From Pseudomonas sp. N40(2020) (GTDB lineage Bacteria; Pseudomonadota; Gammaproteobacteria; Pseudomonadales; Pseudomonadaceae): a DNA stretch of 64,000 nucleotides. The DNA lies in contig NZ_JACSZV010000007.1 of assembly GCF_014472415.1 (NCBI RefSeq), positions 1 to 64,000 on the forward strand, in the 5' to 3' direction. This document shows positions 8,144 through 16,995 of the stretch, one piece after another (positions within the stretch are counted from its first letter, which is position 1; each line of letters opens with the position of its first letter). The notes beneath the pieces were generated by a model. The model was not told the DNA's origin. It worked only from the letters and a program-made list of their open reading frames with translations, and ran no database searches. Made by a program: the position numbers and the translations under genes.

Positions 8144-8350
8144 ATGTCAGCTGACTCTCAACTTCATGACGTACTCGAAAAGCTCCATGAAAACCAGCTC
8201 GCGCTGGCCGACGCCATTGAGTCGATAGGAGTGTGGATAGACCAGAGAGGTTCCACTGGAGTTTCCAGTCATGTACTTGGAGCCATCGCCACGCTCGACC
8301 TGAACGCCGAATGCATTAGAAATGGTATCGAATCATTGAAAAATCAGTGA
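8144..8350 (+). CDS. Hypothetical small protein
   Basis: A 68-residue, all-helical acidic protein (HDVLEKLHENQLALADAIES) with no cysteine and no membrane segment. The ribosome-binding site CAAGGAAATTTT precedes the ATG at a normal distance. Such small helical proteins recur in Pseudomonas genomes; I do not recognise a named family. The next small gene on the same strand starts about 110 bp later. Confidence 0.6.
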   Translation: MSADSQLHDVLEKLHENQLALADAIESIGVWIDQRGSTGVSSHVLGAIATLDLNAECIRNGIESLKNQ

Positions 8351-8456
8351 GATGACAACGAACGAACATAGCAAATGACGGGGCTGTGAAGCGATTTACT
8401 GGCTTTGTAGGCTTTGCATTGGCAATGACCCACCTCCTAATCATAGGAGTTCAATC

Positions 8457-8648
8457 GTGCTGATCAGTATCGAAGAAGCGGACAAATACTCTGAAGGGAT
8501 CGTCGTCATCGGCGCTTATCGCGTCAGATTTCGTAAGTATGCGGAGGCCGAAGCCTTCGTTGAAAAGCTGAAACAACGTATAAATGCGCCACATACATTG
8601 CCTATGACTATCCACAGACCTTTAGCAGGCCCGCCTTTCAAAAGATGA
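8457..8648 (+). CDS. Hypothetical small protein, GTG start
   Basis: A 63-residue protein starting at GTG, with AGGAG eight bases upstream deciding the start. It begins MLISIEEADKYSEGIVVIGA and continues with a mixed alpha/beta pattern that looks like a complete small domain. The Pro-rich tail is probably disordered. Not recognised. It lies just before the stop of the convergent CHAD-like gene. Confidence 0.5.
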   Translation: MLISIEEADKYSEGIVVIGAYRVRFRKYAEAEAFVEKLKQRINAPHTLPMTIHRPLAGPPFKR

Positions 8649-8693
8649 CATCCAACATATCGTCATCATATTGCAACTATTTCACATCAATCT

Positions 8694-9122
8694 TTACGTT
8701 GCTCCTCGCGTGTTCTTTTTTTCTGCTGCCACCTTAGGCAGCTTTTTTTTGCCTGAAAAATTTGGCAGCGAATGTGTCAGGTCTACCAATTGAGTTTCTG
8801 CTTTTTCAAGGGCGGTTGCCGCAGAAGACAACCAGGCCCGCACCAGCGGCTGCAAGTCGGTTTCGACCTGCGCTTTTTGACACCATTGATAATGATCATG
8901 CCAAGAACCCAATGCTGATTGCAGCTCCTTCAGCGATTTAGCCGTATGTCTCGAAAAGGGCGATAGCTCGGGAAACGCTTCGGTCAGATAACGGGCGTTG
9001 GAGTTCAGTACGTATTGGACCAGGCTTGGGGTGAGGATAGGTAAAAAAGCCGACTCGCGTAAACGTCTGGCAAATCCATAACTATTCCCACTCAAAAAGG
9101 CGCTTCCTCCAATTGCCTGCAA
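8694..9122 (-). pseudogene. CHAD-domain protein, N-terminally truncated
   Basis: The 142 residues resemble the C-terminal half of a CHAD domain, a helical histidine-rich fold that binds polyphosphate. SFSRHTAKSLKELQSALGSW matches the L-K-x-L-Q-x-x-L-G-x-W/D-H-D segment near the end of the family. The N-terminal H-x-x-R-V-x-x-R-R half is missing, so it is probably a fragment. The Lys-rich tail (KKKLPKVAAEKKN) is unusual. It abuts the decayed acyl-CoA dehydrogenase gene, implying a deletion junction near 9125-9165. An intact but divergent small gene cannot be excluded. Confidence 0.45.
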
Positions 9123-9164
9123 TTCAAGATCGACTGCTTTGGTCGCCGACTCAGAAAAGGCTAT

Positions 9165-9898
9165 TCACAAACAAAATAAAGCAGTTGGCTGAGCTACAAA
9201 CCGCCCATCCAACAGCCCGCTTTTGAGGTCCGAAACTAAATGCTCCAGCCAGCGACGCTGGTCCTGAAAGTCTCGGCAAGAACAGATCGGTTGCCTCAAA
9301 TTCGTACCTCGACCTCCATCAATGAGCGCCGCGCCAAACCAATCGCTAGCCCACACTGCAACCCAAGAAATGCTGGTCGCAACGCAGGGAGAAAAACGCG
9401 TGCGTCATCGTGTATCAGCCATTCCCGATTTATGTTCAACTGGGTGAAATGTAATGCCGCTGTATTCGTGAGCTGTAGCCCCATCAGCTGAAGATTATCT
9501 GAGCGTTTTAACCCCGATAACGTGCTCGGAATCGCGAGTATGAAGGGTCTACCATCGCGCTTTCCCTCCACCGCCGCGGCGACTACAAACCCGCTTCTAC
9601 GTAGATTGGTCACCCAAGGGAGCCATCCATCCACACACCAACCTTTCTCCGTCGAGGTTGCATTGACTTGCAGCGCCTCAATCCCCGATAGAAACTTCAT
9701 CGCGTTCGAGAGTCCGGTGGCGCAAGCCAGCTTTCCATCAAGCATCATCGCAGTGGCGAGAGCAGTGCCGAGCCAATCCGCAGTATTTGGATTATTGACA
9801 CCTACCATCGCGATTCTCAAGATACGCACGTCTGAAGCGTAGACGCGACCTCCAAGCCAATGCCAAGCGCAAATTCCTACGAACCATCCGCCCCACAT
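9165..9898 (-). pseudogene. Acyl-CoA dehydrogenase-like gene, truncated and frameshifted
   Basis: The main frame (9296-9898) reads as the middle of an acyl-CoA dehydrogenase-fold protein: NPNTADWLGTALATAMMLDG, then WCVDGWLPWVTNLRRSG, the substrate-binding beta-domain pattern, then LNINREWLIHDDA. The frame changes near 9300-9330, after which a second frame supplies a C-terminal piece (RWLEHLVSDLKSGLLDGRFV). The N-terminal helical domain and the normal end are missing. It is closest to the flavin-dependent acyl-CoA dehydrogenase-like monooxygenases. It lies head-to-head with a truncated LysR gene, with both N-termini missing. Confidence 0.6.
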
Positions 9899-9904
9899 TT
9901 CTTA

Positions 9905-10318
9905 GTCCAGATGTCAGTAGCGGAGGTCTTGATCTCGATGAGTACTGCGACCGTCCACATGTTTCCGTGTCTTTAAATGGAGAGGTGATTGACTCTATTG
10001 ACCGAGCGCTAGTGGCTTTAGGTCGGCAACGTCAGGTCGTTTTGTCTGTGCCGCATACAGTGCGCTCAAAACCCTGATCGAAGACCGCGGATGGTTGCGG
10101 TCGCTCCTGATTACGTACCTAAGACCATGATTCGCCAAGGTGGTCTGCGGATGGATACTCTTCCGTTGAGCATCCCTGCGCTCGACCTATCTATGTCATG
10201 GAGTGCGACTTCAGATACGGATCCTGGTGAACGCTGGTTACGTTCGCGTATCAGTAGCCATCTAGGTGAAAAAAGTGCAGCTATCGGACACCTTGTTTCA
10301 GCCAAGGAAGCGGCATAA
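9905..10318 (+). pseudogene. LysR-family regulator, C-terminal remnant with frameshift
   Basis: The first frame (from about 9928) encodes DEYCDRPHVSVSLNGEVIDS and RQRQVVLSVPH, a typical stretch of the LysR substrate-binding domain. The frame is then lost near 10060-10090. A second frame, starting with MVAVAPDYVPKTMIRQGGL, continues to the C-terminus with D-P-G-E-R-W-L-R. The HTH half is entirely missing. Together with the divergent acyl-CoA dehydrogenase fragment it looks like a former regulator/target pair fused by a deletion across the shared promoter. Confidence 0.7.
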
Positions 10319-10709
10319 TAATTTGCTCATCAATTGGGTAGCAAGCCCCCCCACTGTTACACTAAGTGAAAGACCAACCTGGAAGCACGCCATCGAAATG
10401 TATGTTATGTAGCATGGAGCCCAACTCACGTTAGACCTATCTTACATAAACAAACGAGCATTAGTTCTTTCGATTCTTGGACTGCTCTAAACCGCTACTC
10501 TAGCATCGTCGCTGAAAACCTACTTATACATTGGGCGCTAGCGATGAAAAATCAAATGGAGGTTTATCTAACCCAGAAGTCGCTTTCACACCAGGTGATT
10601 TATTTACTCTAGAAATGATCGGTAGAGGCACCAATCGTTCCTAACCTAACTAAGCTTCTAGCGAACCATAAATTTTATCCCCGATGTACCTCAATGTGGA
10701 GTAGTCATC
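10319..10709. other. Stretch without a recognisable gene
   Basis: AT-rich sequence with no supported reading frame on either strand. The promoter of the DUF1348 gene probably lies in its right end. Confidence 0.4.
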
Positions 10710-11186
10710 ATGGCTGAATCTGAGACCCGCCCCCCCCTACCACCGTTTGACCGTGAGTCTGCGACACTCAAAGTTCGTCTGGCTGAAGATGGATGGAACA
10801 GTCGAGATGCGGAAAAAGTCGCATTGGCCTACACCCCCGACACCAGATGGCGCAATCGCGTCGATTTTGCAGTCAACCGGGCTGAGGCTCAGGCGCTCCT
10901 TACGCGAAAATGGAATAAGGAGTTGGAGTATCGACTTATCAAGGAGTTATGGGCGTTCACCGAAAACCGTATTGCTGTGCGATACGCCTATGAGTGGCGC
11001 GACGATTCCGGGAATTGGTATCGCTCATACGGAAATGAAAACTGGGAGTTCGCAGAGAACGGTTTGATGGCGCACCGTTTTGCGTGCATCAACGACATGC
11101 CCATCAAAGAGTCAGAACGAAAGTTTCATTGGCCTCTGGGCCGTCGCCCGGATGACCATCCAAGCCTTTCCGACCTGGGTCTTTGA
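10710..11186 (+). CDS. DUF1348 family protein (SnoaL/NTF2-like fold)
   Basis: A 158-residue protein matching DUF1348 along its whole length: [60 protein letters not shown], and the C-terminal [20 protein letters not shown]. The family has an NTF2/SnoaL-like cone-shaped fold that binds small hydrophobic ligands; no reaction is established. Length and both ends are normal, so it appears intact. The neighbouring genes are also stress-related, but the spacing does not suggest an operon. Confidence 0.9.
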   Translation: MAESETRPPLPPFDRESATLKVRLAEDGWNSRDAEKVALAYTPDTRWRNRVDFAVNRAEAQALLTRKWNKELEYRLIKELWAFTENRIAVRYAYEWRDDSGNWYRSYGNENWEFAENGLMAHRFACINDMPIKESERKFHWPLGRRPDDHPSLSDLGL

Positions 11187-11311
11187 GGAGGGCGGAGTAC
11201 CTGCGCTAACTGACGAAGACACATAGAAAAGCAGCGCTAGACGGCGAGTTGATTAGCACGCTAACCAGATCTGCATGGCTAATACTGCCATGCTAGCCAA
11301 TCGGAGGCAGC

Positions 11312-11674
11312 ATGAGAAAATTTTATGCAGTCATTCTATCAATTGGAATTTCCCTGTTCCAACTCTCTCACGCAAGCGCTGACGAAGTCCTCTCGCAAGC
11401 TGAGGACACTACAGCAGGGGCGGCATTTGGTGCAGGCACTGGCGTCCTAATCGGCGGAGCCGCTGGCGGCCCGTTAGGCGCATTAATCGGAGCTGCGCTA
11501 GGGATTTTCGGCGGCCGGGAAGTGCAAAAGGCTACAGGTCTAGAAGAGCGAGCCTACGCAGTCCGAAGCAATACCGGTGAAGAACGAGTGGTGCGCTCGC
11601 CGCGCCAAGAGTTTGCCATCGGTCAACAGGTAGAAGTTAGAGGAAACCGACTGCATGCCCCCTCCCCCAAATAA
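11312..11674 (+). CDS. Glycine-zipper domain exported protein
   Basis: A 120-residue protein with a signal peptide (hydrophobic core AVILSIGISLFQL, likely cleavage after SHASA near residue 23). A glycine-zipper segment follows (GAGTGVLIGGAAGGPLGALI), the kind found in outer-membrane and periplasmic proteins that associate through close helix packing. The C-terminus is basic (EERVVRSPRQEF). The ATG follows ATCGGAGGCAGC, a good ribosome-binding site. A strong terminator follows, so it is a single-gene unit. Exact function unknown. Confidence 0.75.
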   Translation: MRKFYAVILSIGISLFQLSHASADEVLSQAEDTTAGAAFGAGTGVLIGGAAGGPLGALIGAALGIFGGREVQKATGLEERAYAVRSNTGEERVVRSPRQEFAIGQQVEVRGNRLHAPSPK

Positions 11675-11692
11675 ATACAGTTGTTGCCACTG

Positions 11693-11716
11693 AGCCCGCC
11701 GTACGCGGGCTTTTTT
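11693..11716 (+). terminator. Rho-independent terminator
   Basis: AGCCCGC (11693-11699), a five-base loop and GCGGGCT (11705-11711) are followed by a run of T, about 20 bp after the stop of the glycine-zipper gene. Confidence 0.85.
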
Positions 11717-11755
11717 CTCTCGCCATTCTGAACGCTAAATTGAGAGAACAGCCAC

Positions 11756-12295
11756 TCATTTCCATCTGTGCTCAAGCGCGTGAGACAGCAGGCTGGGCAT
11801 TTCGCGGAGAAAATCGAAAAAAGGTCGGACAGCAACTGTTTGATGATTATTTGTAAGGGGTTGTTCAGCCCAAATCACGCCGTATCGGGAGAGGATTCGA
11901 ATCATCTCGCTACGTTGATAGGCGCCTCGCTCGACCAACGCGGCAATTTCTCGGAAAGCTCCTTCAACTGCGCCAGGCCAGAGCACTGCACCAACGATAC
12001 TCGGGGTTGATCCGGCTTGATGGATGCGGTGCGCAATTCCCGGTTCAAGTTGTATGGCATCGCCCTCGTGCAGCAATGCAATTCTATGTCGACCAATACG
12101 AATATCCAGCTCCCCCCTTAGCGCCACTACGAGCTTTGTTTCGTGGCTATGCATCAACGGCAGGTTGTGAGCATGCAAGGGCAACTCGAAGCGCATAGCA
12201 GTACCTGTTCCACCGATGCTGGCCTCATCCACATCAATCCAAACCCAGTAGCCGCCAGGAATCAGCAGTATTGCTTCCGAGTTTTCAACGTTCAT
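11756..12295 (-). CDS. Cupin-domain protein
   Basis: A 179-residue protein with a single RmlC-like cupin barrel. The motif HAHNLPLMHSHETKLVVALR carries the G-x-H-x-H-type metal ligands, and the second motif is EPGIAHRIHQAG. Such small cupins may be metal-dependent oxygenases, isomerases or sensors. I choose the ATG at 12295, because GGAG lies five bases upstream and the longer frame to 12322 lacks a site. It is divergent from the glutaredoxin gene, with 82 bp between the starts. No HTH is present, so it is probably an enzyme or binding protein. Confidence 0.75.
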   Translation of the reverse strand: MNVENSEAILLIPGGYWVWIDVDEASIGGTGTAMRFELPLHAHNLPLMHSHETKLVVALRGELDIRIGRHRIALLHEGDAIQLEPGIAHRIHQAGSTPSIVGAVLWPGAVEGAFREIAALVERGAYQRSEMIRILSRYGVIWAEQPLTNNHQTVAVRPFFDFLREMPSLLSHALEHRWK

Positions 12296-12376
12296 GAGCA
12301 CTCCAATGCCTGTGCTGTACAAGCCCGCTTAAAAAAACCGCTGCCTAAAAGTAATCGAAAACGAGGAGTACTCTTC

Positions 12377-12639
12377 ATGCGTAAAGTCACGATGTATACA
12401 ACCAGTACCTGCCCGTACTGCAATGGTGCGAAGCAGCTGCTGGACTCCAAAGGGATCCCGTACACAGAAACCAATGTGGGAACTCAAAACACCAAGCAGG
12501 AAATGGTGAAACGCAGTAGTCGGCGTACGGTCCCCGAGATTTTCATAGGGACCGCCATGTCGGAGGTTACGACGATTTGGCCCAACTCCAGCGCGAAGGC
12601 GGATTGGCCGAAGCTCTCCAGCCGCATCCAGCAGGATGA
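12377..12639 (+). pseudogene. grxC: Glutaredoxin GrxC-like, single-base frameshift
   Basis: The start (ACGAGGAGTACTCTTC then ATG) and the first ~57 codons are an excellent class I glutaredoxin: MRKVTMYTTSTCPYCNGAKQ with the CPYC redox centre, then TVPEIFIG with the cis-Pro of the GSH site. The remaining G-G-Y-D-D-L and R-E-G-G-L-A pieces lie in the next frame and end at TGA 12637-12639. One missing base near 12547-12552 explains this. In the original frame translation would run on with unrelated sequence to 12784. This is either a real pseudogene or a sequencing error. It faces the stop of the PNPOx/ferredoxin-reductase gene. Confidence 0.8.
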
Positions 12640-12659
12640 ACAGGCCATCGTTGTTTCGT

Positions 12660-14732
12660 TTACAAGTCCAGCACCAGGGGGGCATCGCCCTCCTTGCTCT
12701 GCGCAGGGACTGCGCAACAAATCAACACCTCTCCCTGCTCCGGCATCTCGGCGGGCAAGTTCAGATAGTGTACCTGCCCGCTGATCAACTTCGTACGACA
12801 GGTTCCACACGAGCCGCCGCGGCAACTGAAGTCCGGGTTCAAACCCCTACTCTCAGCCAGTTCCAGCAAGCTGCCGTTTCCCGGCTCCCAACGCGCCTCC
12901 TTCGCAGACGTCGAGAACAGCACTTTGACCGGGCTACTGGCCGCCGGCACTTGCTCGACTGCCGGTGTCAACTGGTCGCGCAACCGCACCAGCGTCGAAG
13001 GGCCGAAAGTCTCAGCGTGAATGCGATCGTCGCCAATGCGTAATTCACGCAGCCCATCGTATAAAGCCTGGGTGAACGCGCCCGGACCACACAAGTAAAA
13101 ATCATAATCGTCCAGTGGCAACAGCGCCTTGAGCAGCGCGACATCCACACGACCGGCCAACTCGAAGTCTTCGCCCTCGCGGGCGTGCTGCTCGGGCTGA
13201 CTCAAAAGTCGCAGGGCGCGAATCTTGTCTTTCGCACGGGTCGCCAGTTCAAACAGTTCGTCCCGAAATGCCAGCTCCGCCAGGCTGCGCGCGCTCTGGA
13301 TAAACCAGGTCGGCCGGGTGCGCCGAATTCGCTCTCCTTCATAAATGACTTCGCGCAGCATCGATAGCAGGGGCGTGACCCCCACGCCGGCCGCCAATAG
13401 AACCAATGGCCGTTGTTCATCGGCCTGCACTGTGAATCGTCCCTGAGGGGCGCGGGCTTCGATGATATCCCCGACCCGAATCTGGTCGTGCAAGTGCGAC
13501 GAAATTAACCCATCGCGCTTGACGCTGATCCGGAAGAAGTTGTCAGAAGGTGCGCTCGACAAACTGTAAGTTCTGACAAGGGGAGGCTGCCCTTCAACCA
13601 GGCTAAACCGTACCGGTAAATGCTGCCCCGCCTCGAAACGCGGCAACCCCGCGCCATCGTCAGGTTCCAGATAAAAAGAGCTGATTGTGCTGCTCTCTTC
13701 AACGATACGGGTCACGCGCAGATGCCGCCATTGATCGCGCAGGGCATCAGCCTGTAAACGACCCTCTGCTTTCTCCCAACTGCCGGTCATCAAACTGTTA
13801 GGCGAGAAACCTTCGAATGCCCAGCGCAGGGCCAGCACTGCGCGCCTTCTGACGACCTGCTCCACCGTTAAGGTCCAGAGTCTTTCGGCACCTTGGAATG
13901 CTGCGATTTCCGGCCCCTCAAGAATAAGCTCCGTGCGTCCGGCCACCTGAAGCACATCACCTGACGAGAAATCGACAAAAACCAGACCGGCCTTGGGATT
14001 GAGCAACAAGTTGCCCAACGTATTGAAATGCAGATTGCCGGCAAAATCGGGAATCGTCAGCACATTGCCTTCGACCCTGACAAAACCTGGGTTACCACCG
14101 CGGTGCGAAACGTCCACCGAGCGCCTGGATGAGTCGCCGTCCAGGTCGACGTAGCTGGTGAGAAAGAATGTATCGGCTTTTCGAATCATCTCTTTTGCAG
14201 CCTCGTCCAATTCGCTCAGGCATTCCGCTGCAACATCGGATGAGGAACGACCAACGCTCACCGGCTCAACACTTCGCAACTGGATGTATTGCGGACAGTT
14301 GCCGAAAGCGTGCACGACAGAAACGGCAACACCGCCAGATGAGACGGTGCTGATATTGCCGTTCATTCGATTGCGCCTTCTGGTCTTTAGATCGATGCCG
14401 AGCAGCCCGACTGCGGCACCGGTATCTAATGCTCCTTTGACTGGATCACCATCCGCTGGAAGCCGGCCGATTTGCAAAATGCGTGAATCGGGAGAGTTAA
14501 CGAACCCTGGAGGGCCCTCTATTAACGTCGCCCAAGGAATGCCTTTTTCATCGACAGCACCTAGGACTAGATACGGGAGCTGGCTGTAAAATGAACGATG
14601 CTGATCCGGCATGTAGTCACGTACAACCTTTCGCCCAAATTGCTCCATCTGCTGCGCCACGCCGACGCTTTCCTGCAAGTGCCGCTCACCGGCATGCCAA
14701 GGTGATCCCCCCGGCTCGTCAGTTTTATTCAT
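12660..14732 (-). CDS. PNPOx-like / ferredoxin-reductase / 2Fe-2S fusion oxidoreductase
   Basis: A 690-residue three-part fusion. The N-terminal third has a pyridoxamine-5'-phosphate-oxidase-like FMN-binding split barrel (LPYLVLGAVDEKGIPWATLI, then FLTSYVDLDGDSS). The middle is a ferredoxin-NADP reductase-type module with the FAD motif R-T-Y-S-L-S-S, the nucleotide-binding LLAAGVGVTPLLSMLREV, and YLCGPGAFTQA. The C-terminus is a plant-type 2Fe-2S ferredoxin (SCRGGSCGTCRTK, with a fourth Cys in VLICCAVP). It probably passes electrons from NAD(P)H through FAD and the cluster to a flavin or acceptor. I start at 14732, where AGAGGTGATC precedes the ATG; a GTG lies two codons upstream. The gene appears intact. 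Confidence 0.85.
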   Translation of the reverse strand: MNKTDEPGGSPWHAGERHLQESVGVAQQMEQFGRKVVRDYMPDQHRSFYSQLPYLVLGAVDEKGIPWATLIEGPPGFVNSPDSRILQIGRLPADGDPVKGALDTGAAVGLLGIDLKTRRRNRMNGNISTVSSGGVAVSVVHAFGNCPQYIQLRSVEPVSVGRSSSDVAAECLSELDEAAKEMIRKADTFFLTSYVDLDGDSSRRSVDVSHRGGNPGFVRVEGNVLTIPDFAGNLHFNTLGNLLLNPKAGLVFVDFSSGDVLQVAGRTELILEGPEIAAFQGAERLWTLTVEQVVRRRAVLALRWAFEGFSPNSLMTGSWEKAEGRLQADALRDQWRHLRVTRIVEESSTISSFYLEPDDGAGLPRFEAGQHLPVRFSLVEGQPPLVRTYSLSSAPSDNFFRISVKRDGLISSHLHDQIRVGDIIEARAPQGRFTVQADEQRPLVLLAAGVGVTPLLSMLREVIYEGERIRRTRPTWFIQSARSLAELAFRDELFELATRAKDKIRALRLLSQPEQHAREGEDFELAGRVDVALLKALLPLDDYDFYLCGPGAFTQALYDGLRELRIGDDRIHAETFGPSTLVRLRDQLTPAVEQVPAASSPVKVLFSTSAKEARWEPGNGSLLELAESRGLNPDFSCRGGSCGTCRTKLISGQVHYLNLPAEMPEQGEVLICCAVPAQSKEGDAPLVLDL

Positions 14733-14947
14733 GATCACCTCTACGTATTCGTAAACAGGTGCAGTTCACTCGCTGCCCAACGTGTATTGATTGATGCCCC
14801 GTGATGTGTCTAACCACACATCCACTAGATACCATCAACCCAGCGTCTTGCAGGTCGGAGCACTGCACGGTTTTGCGAGACACAACGGCGTCCCGCGCGC
14901 CTTTACATCATTTACATCAGTCGCCCGCGACCGTGCCTATGACAGCT

Positions 14948-15200
14948 TTAGAACTTTTTCCTATCTTCACCGATGTGACCTGATGGGCGAACTTCCTCTC
15001 CTTTAGCGTAGGCCCGGATCACCGCCAGACGCTCAGTGATTTTCGCTAGTCAAGTGGAAATGTGCGGGTAGGCGTCCAATGCATTCCTTGTTTCTCGTGT
15101 TGAAGCAACCATGGCTAGATCGCCATGTCAGCGATCGAATACTCGCCTGCAATGAACGGGTGATGGCTCAACTGCTGCTCCATTACCTTCTACAGTCGCT
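14948..15200 (-). pseudogene. Glutathione S-transferase (YghU-type) C-terminal remnant
   Basis: The minus strand carries MEQQLSHHPFIAGEYSIADM, the GST C-terminal helix signature. After an in-frame TAG, W-L-L-Q-H-E-K-Q-G follows, and then, in another frame, LDAYPHIST and LAKITERLAVIRAYAKGEE. A TGA replaces what is probably a Trp in the last part. With two stops, a frameshift and no thioredoxin-fold half, it cannot be expressed. It lies just downstream of the DJ-1 gene, and a full-length GST of another type is at 18115-18744. Confidence 0.7.
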
Positions 15201-15213
15201 CGGTCTCTTTTGA

Positions 15214-15852
15214 TTACTGAATAAGGGCCTCGGGAACTTGTGGCGTCTCAAACCAGTTACGATCAGGAGTGGCAAAGCGCATTTTCTGACGGATAAACGT
15301 CGCGTTCTCAGAACTTGTGAGTTTTTCCAGCAGCAAAAAAGCGACTTCAGTGGCCGTGCCTGGTCCGCTCGAAGTAATGATGTTGTCGTCAACCACGACA
15401 GGTCGATCGACGAACAGAGCACCTGTTTCCACTAACTGATTCTTGCGCTTTCCACCTTCCTGGTGATAGGTCGTCGCATTTCTGCCACGCAACACGCCCG
15501 CTACACCCAGACATACCGACGACACACAAACGCTGGCAACGGGTTTGCCGGCTTCGACAAAATAGCGAATGGTCTCCAGAAAGGGCTCACTTAAAGCTTC
15601 TTCATAAAATCCCGACGGTTCAAAACCACCCGGCAATGCCAAAGCGTCAAAGCTACTCATATCCAAATCGCGCAACAGAAAACGTGGATTAATCGTAAGA
15701 CCAAACGTGGTTACGATCTTTCTACGAAGGCCTGCATTCACTAACTCAAGAGGAAAATCACCGAGCAAATCGGCCCAGCCGAGCACGTCGGTAAACGCAG
15801 CCATTTCCATCGGCTCGACGCCATTGGCTAGCAGCATGAGTACTCGTTTCAT
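15214..15852 (-). CDS. DJ-1/PfpI family protein
   Basis: A 212-residue class I glutamine-amidotransferase-like protein of the DJ-1/PfpI/ThiJ superfamily. It starts MKRVLMLLANGVEPMEMAAF, with the acidic residue of the N-terminal pocket in GVEPME. The strand FDALALPGGFEP precedes the nucleophile elbow VASVCVSSVCLGVAGVL, with two cysteines nearby, and SSGPGTATEVAFLLL closes the core. Members include protein deglycases, chaperones and isonitrile hydratases; which activity applies is not clear. I choose 15852 as start because the family begins at K-R-V-L; the frame extends upstream without a better site. Confidence 0.85.
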   Translation of the reverse strand: MKRVLMLLANGVEPMEMAAFTDVLGWADLLGDFPLELVNAGLRRKIVTTFGLTINPRFLLRDLDMSSFDALALPGGFEPSGFYEEALSEPFLETIRYFVEAGKPVASVCVSSVCLGVAGVLRGRNATTYHQEGGKRKNQLVETGALFVDRPVVVDDNIITSSGPGTATEVAFLLLEKLTSSENATFIRQKMRFATPDRNWFETPQVPEALIQ

Positions 15853-16083
15853 CGGGTAGTAATCTCCGCGGTGAGGCTTTAAATAAACTGCTTGAAACGC
15901 ATGCTCCGCTTTAATCGCTTCGATGAGAACGAACACAAAACACAATCCAATGTTTCGCTCACTGAAATGCTGGAGTGCGTTTGTCGGTTTGTAGCAAAGG
16001 TGGTATCAGACACGTTTCCACGCGTAACACTGTAAACCTGGACACATACGGGACACAGCTAGCCAAAGTGGGTCGCTGATCGT

Positions 16084-16995
16084 TCAAAGAGCATCCGGTA
16101 GCATTGCCGGATGTTCGCGCAGCCCCTCGACAATGTAGTCGACAAAACTGCGCACTCTCATCGAGGCCCTACGCCTTTCTCGGTAAACGACATGTACTGG
16201 AAGCGCTGGCAGCTCGAAAGGTTGCAGTAACCGGCGCAATCGACCGCAATTCAAATAATCGTAGGCTGGATAACTCAAGCAGCGCGTAAGCCCCGCACCA
16301 TGAGCAGCCGCATCCATGGCAGCTTGAACAGTGGTGCAACTGACCCGTGATCGGGCCTTAATGGTGTTCTGAATGCCTTGTTTGGAAAACTCCCAGTGGA
16401 TCTTCTCCCGATAAGCTTGTATGCCAATCAACCGATGACTTTTGAGGTCCTCCGGCTCGGCGGGCACACCATGGGCTTCGAGGTATGCAGGACTGCCACA
16501 AACGATCGAACGAACATGGCCAACAGGCCTAGCGATCAACGATGAACTGGGCAAATGTCCCACCAGCACTGCCACGTCAAGACCTTCCTCGTTCATGTTC
16601 GGAAAACGATCATGGTAATGAGCGAATACTTTTACTTCGGGATAAACCTCCATGTAATTCGCGAGTAAAGGCGTCATCACATAGCGGCTGAAAAGAAGTG
16701 GAAGCAACACGGTCAGATTTCCCTGGGCCTGAACATGAAGGCCTTTCGCAGATGCTTCTGCGTCTTCGATTTCCTTGAGAATGCGGGAGCAATCGGCCAT
16801 GAATGCCGCACCCGACTCAGTCAACGACACTCCACGAGTGCTTCGCTGCAATAACGGCACTCCGAGACGCGTCTCCAACCGGGCAATCGCGCGAACTACC
16901 GTCGGGCCAGAGACATTAAGACGGCGCGCTGCCGCTGCTAGGCTTGGGCGCTCTGAGAACGCTTCAAACATGAGCATTTCATGATAGCGGTCCAT
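16084..16995 (-). CDS. LysR-family transcriptional regulator
   Basis: A 303-residue LysR regulator. The N-terminal winged HTH is RYHEMLMFEAFSERPSLAAA, then RRLNVSGPTVVRAIARLETR. The effector domain ends in the usual LPALPVHVVYRERRRASMRV. The ATG overlaps the stop of the preceding LysR gene (TGATG at 16993-16997), so translation of the two is coupled. The pair are about as similar as paralogues with the same layout (both contain L-x-Y-x-x-x-x, and P-A-L-P-V/I-x-V-V-Y). The target genes are not evident; GST, DJ-1 and the LysR pair form one same-strand block. Confidence 0.9.
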   Translation of the reverse strand: MDRYHEMLMFEAFSERPSLAAAARRLNVSGPTVVRAIARLETRLGVPLLQRSTRGVSLTESGAAFMADCSRILKEIEDAEASAKGLHVQAQGNLTVLLPLLFSRYVMTPLLANYMEVYPEVKVFAHYHDRFPNMNEEGLDVAVLVGHLPSSSLIARPVGHVRSIVCGSPAYLEAHGVPAEPEDLKSHRLIGIQAYREKIHWEFSKQGIQNTIKARSRVSCTTVQAAMDAAAHGAGLTRCLSYPAYDYLNCGRLRRLLQPFELPALPVHVVYRERRRASMRVRSFVDYIVEGLREHPAMLPDAL

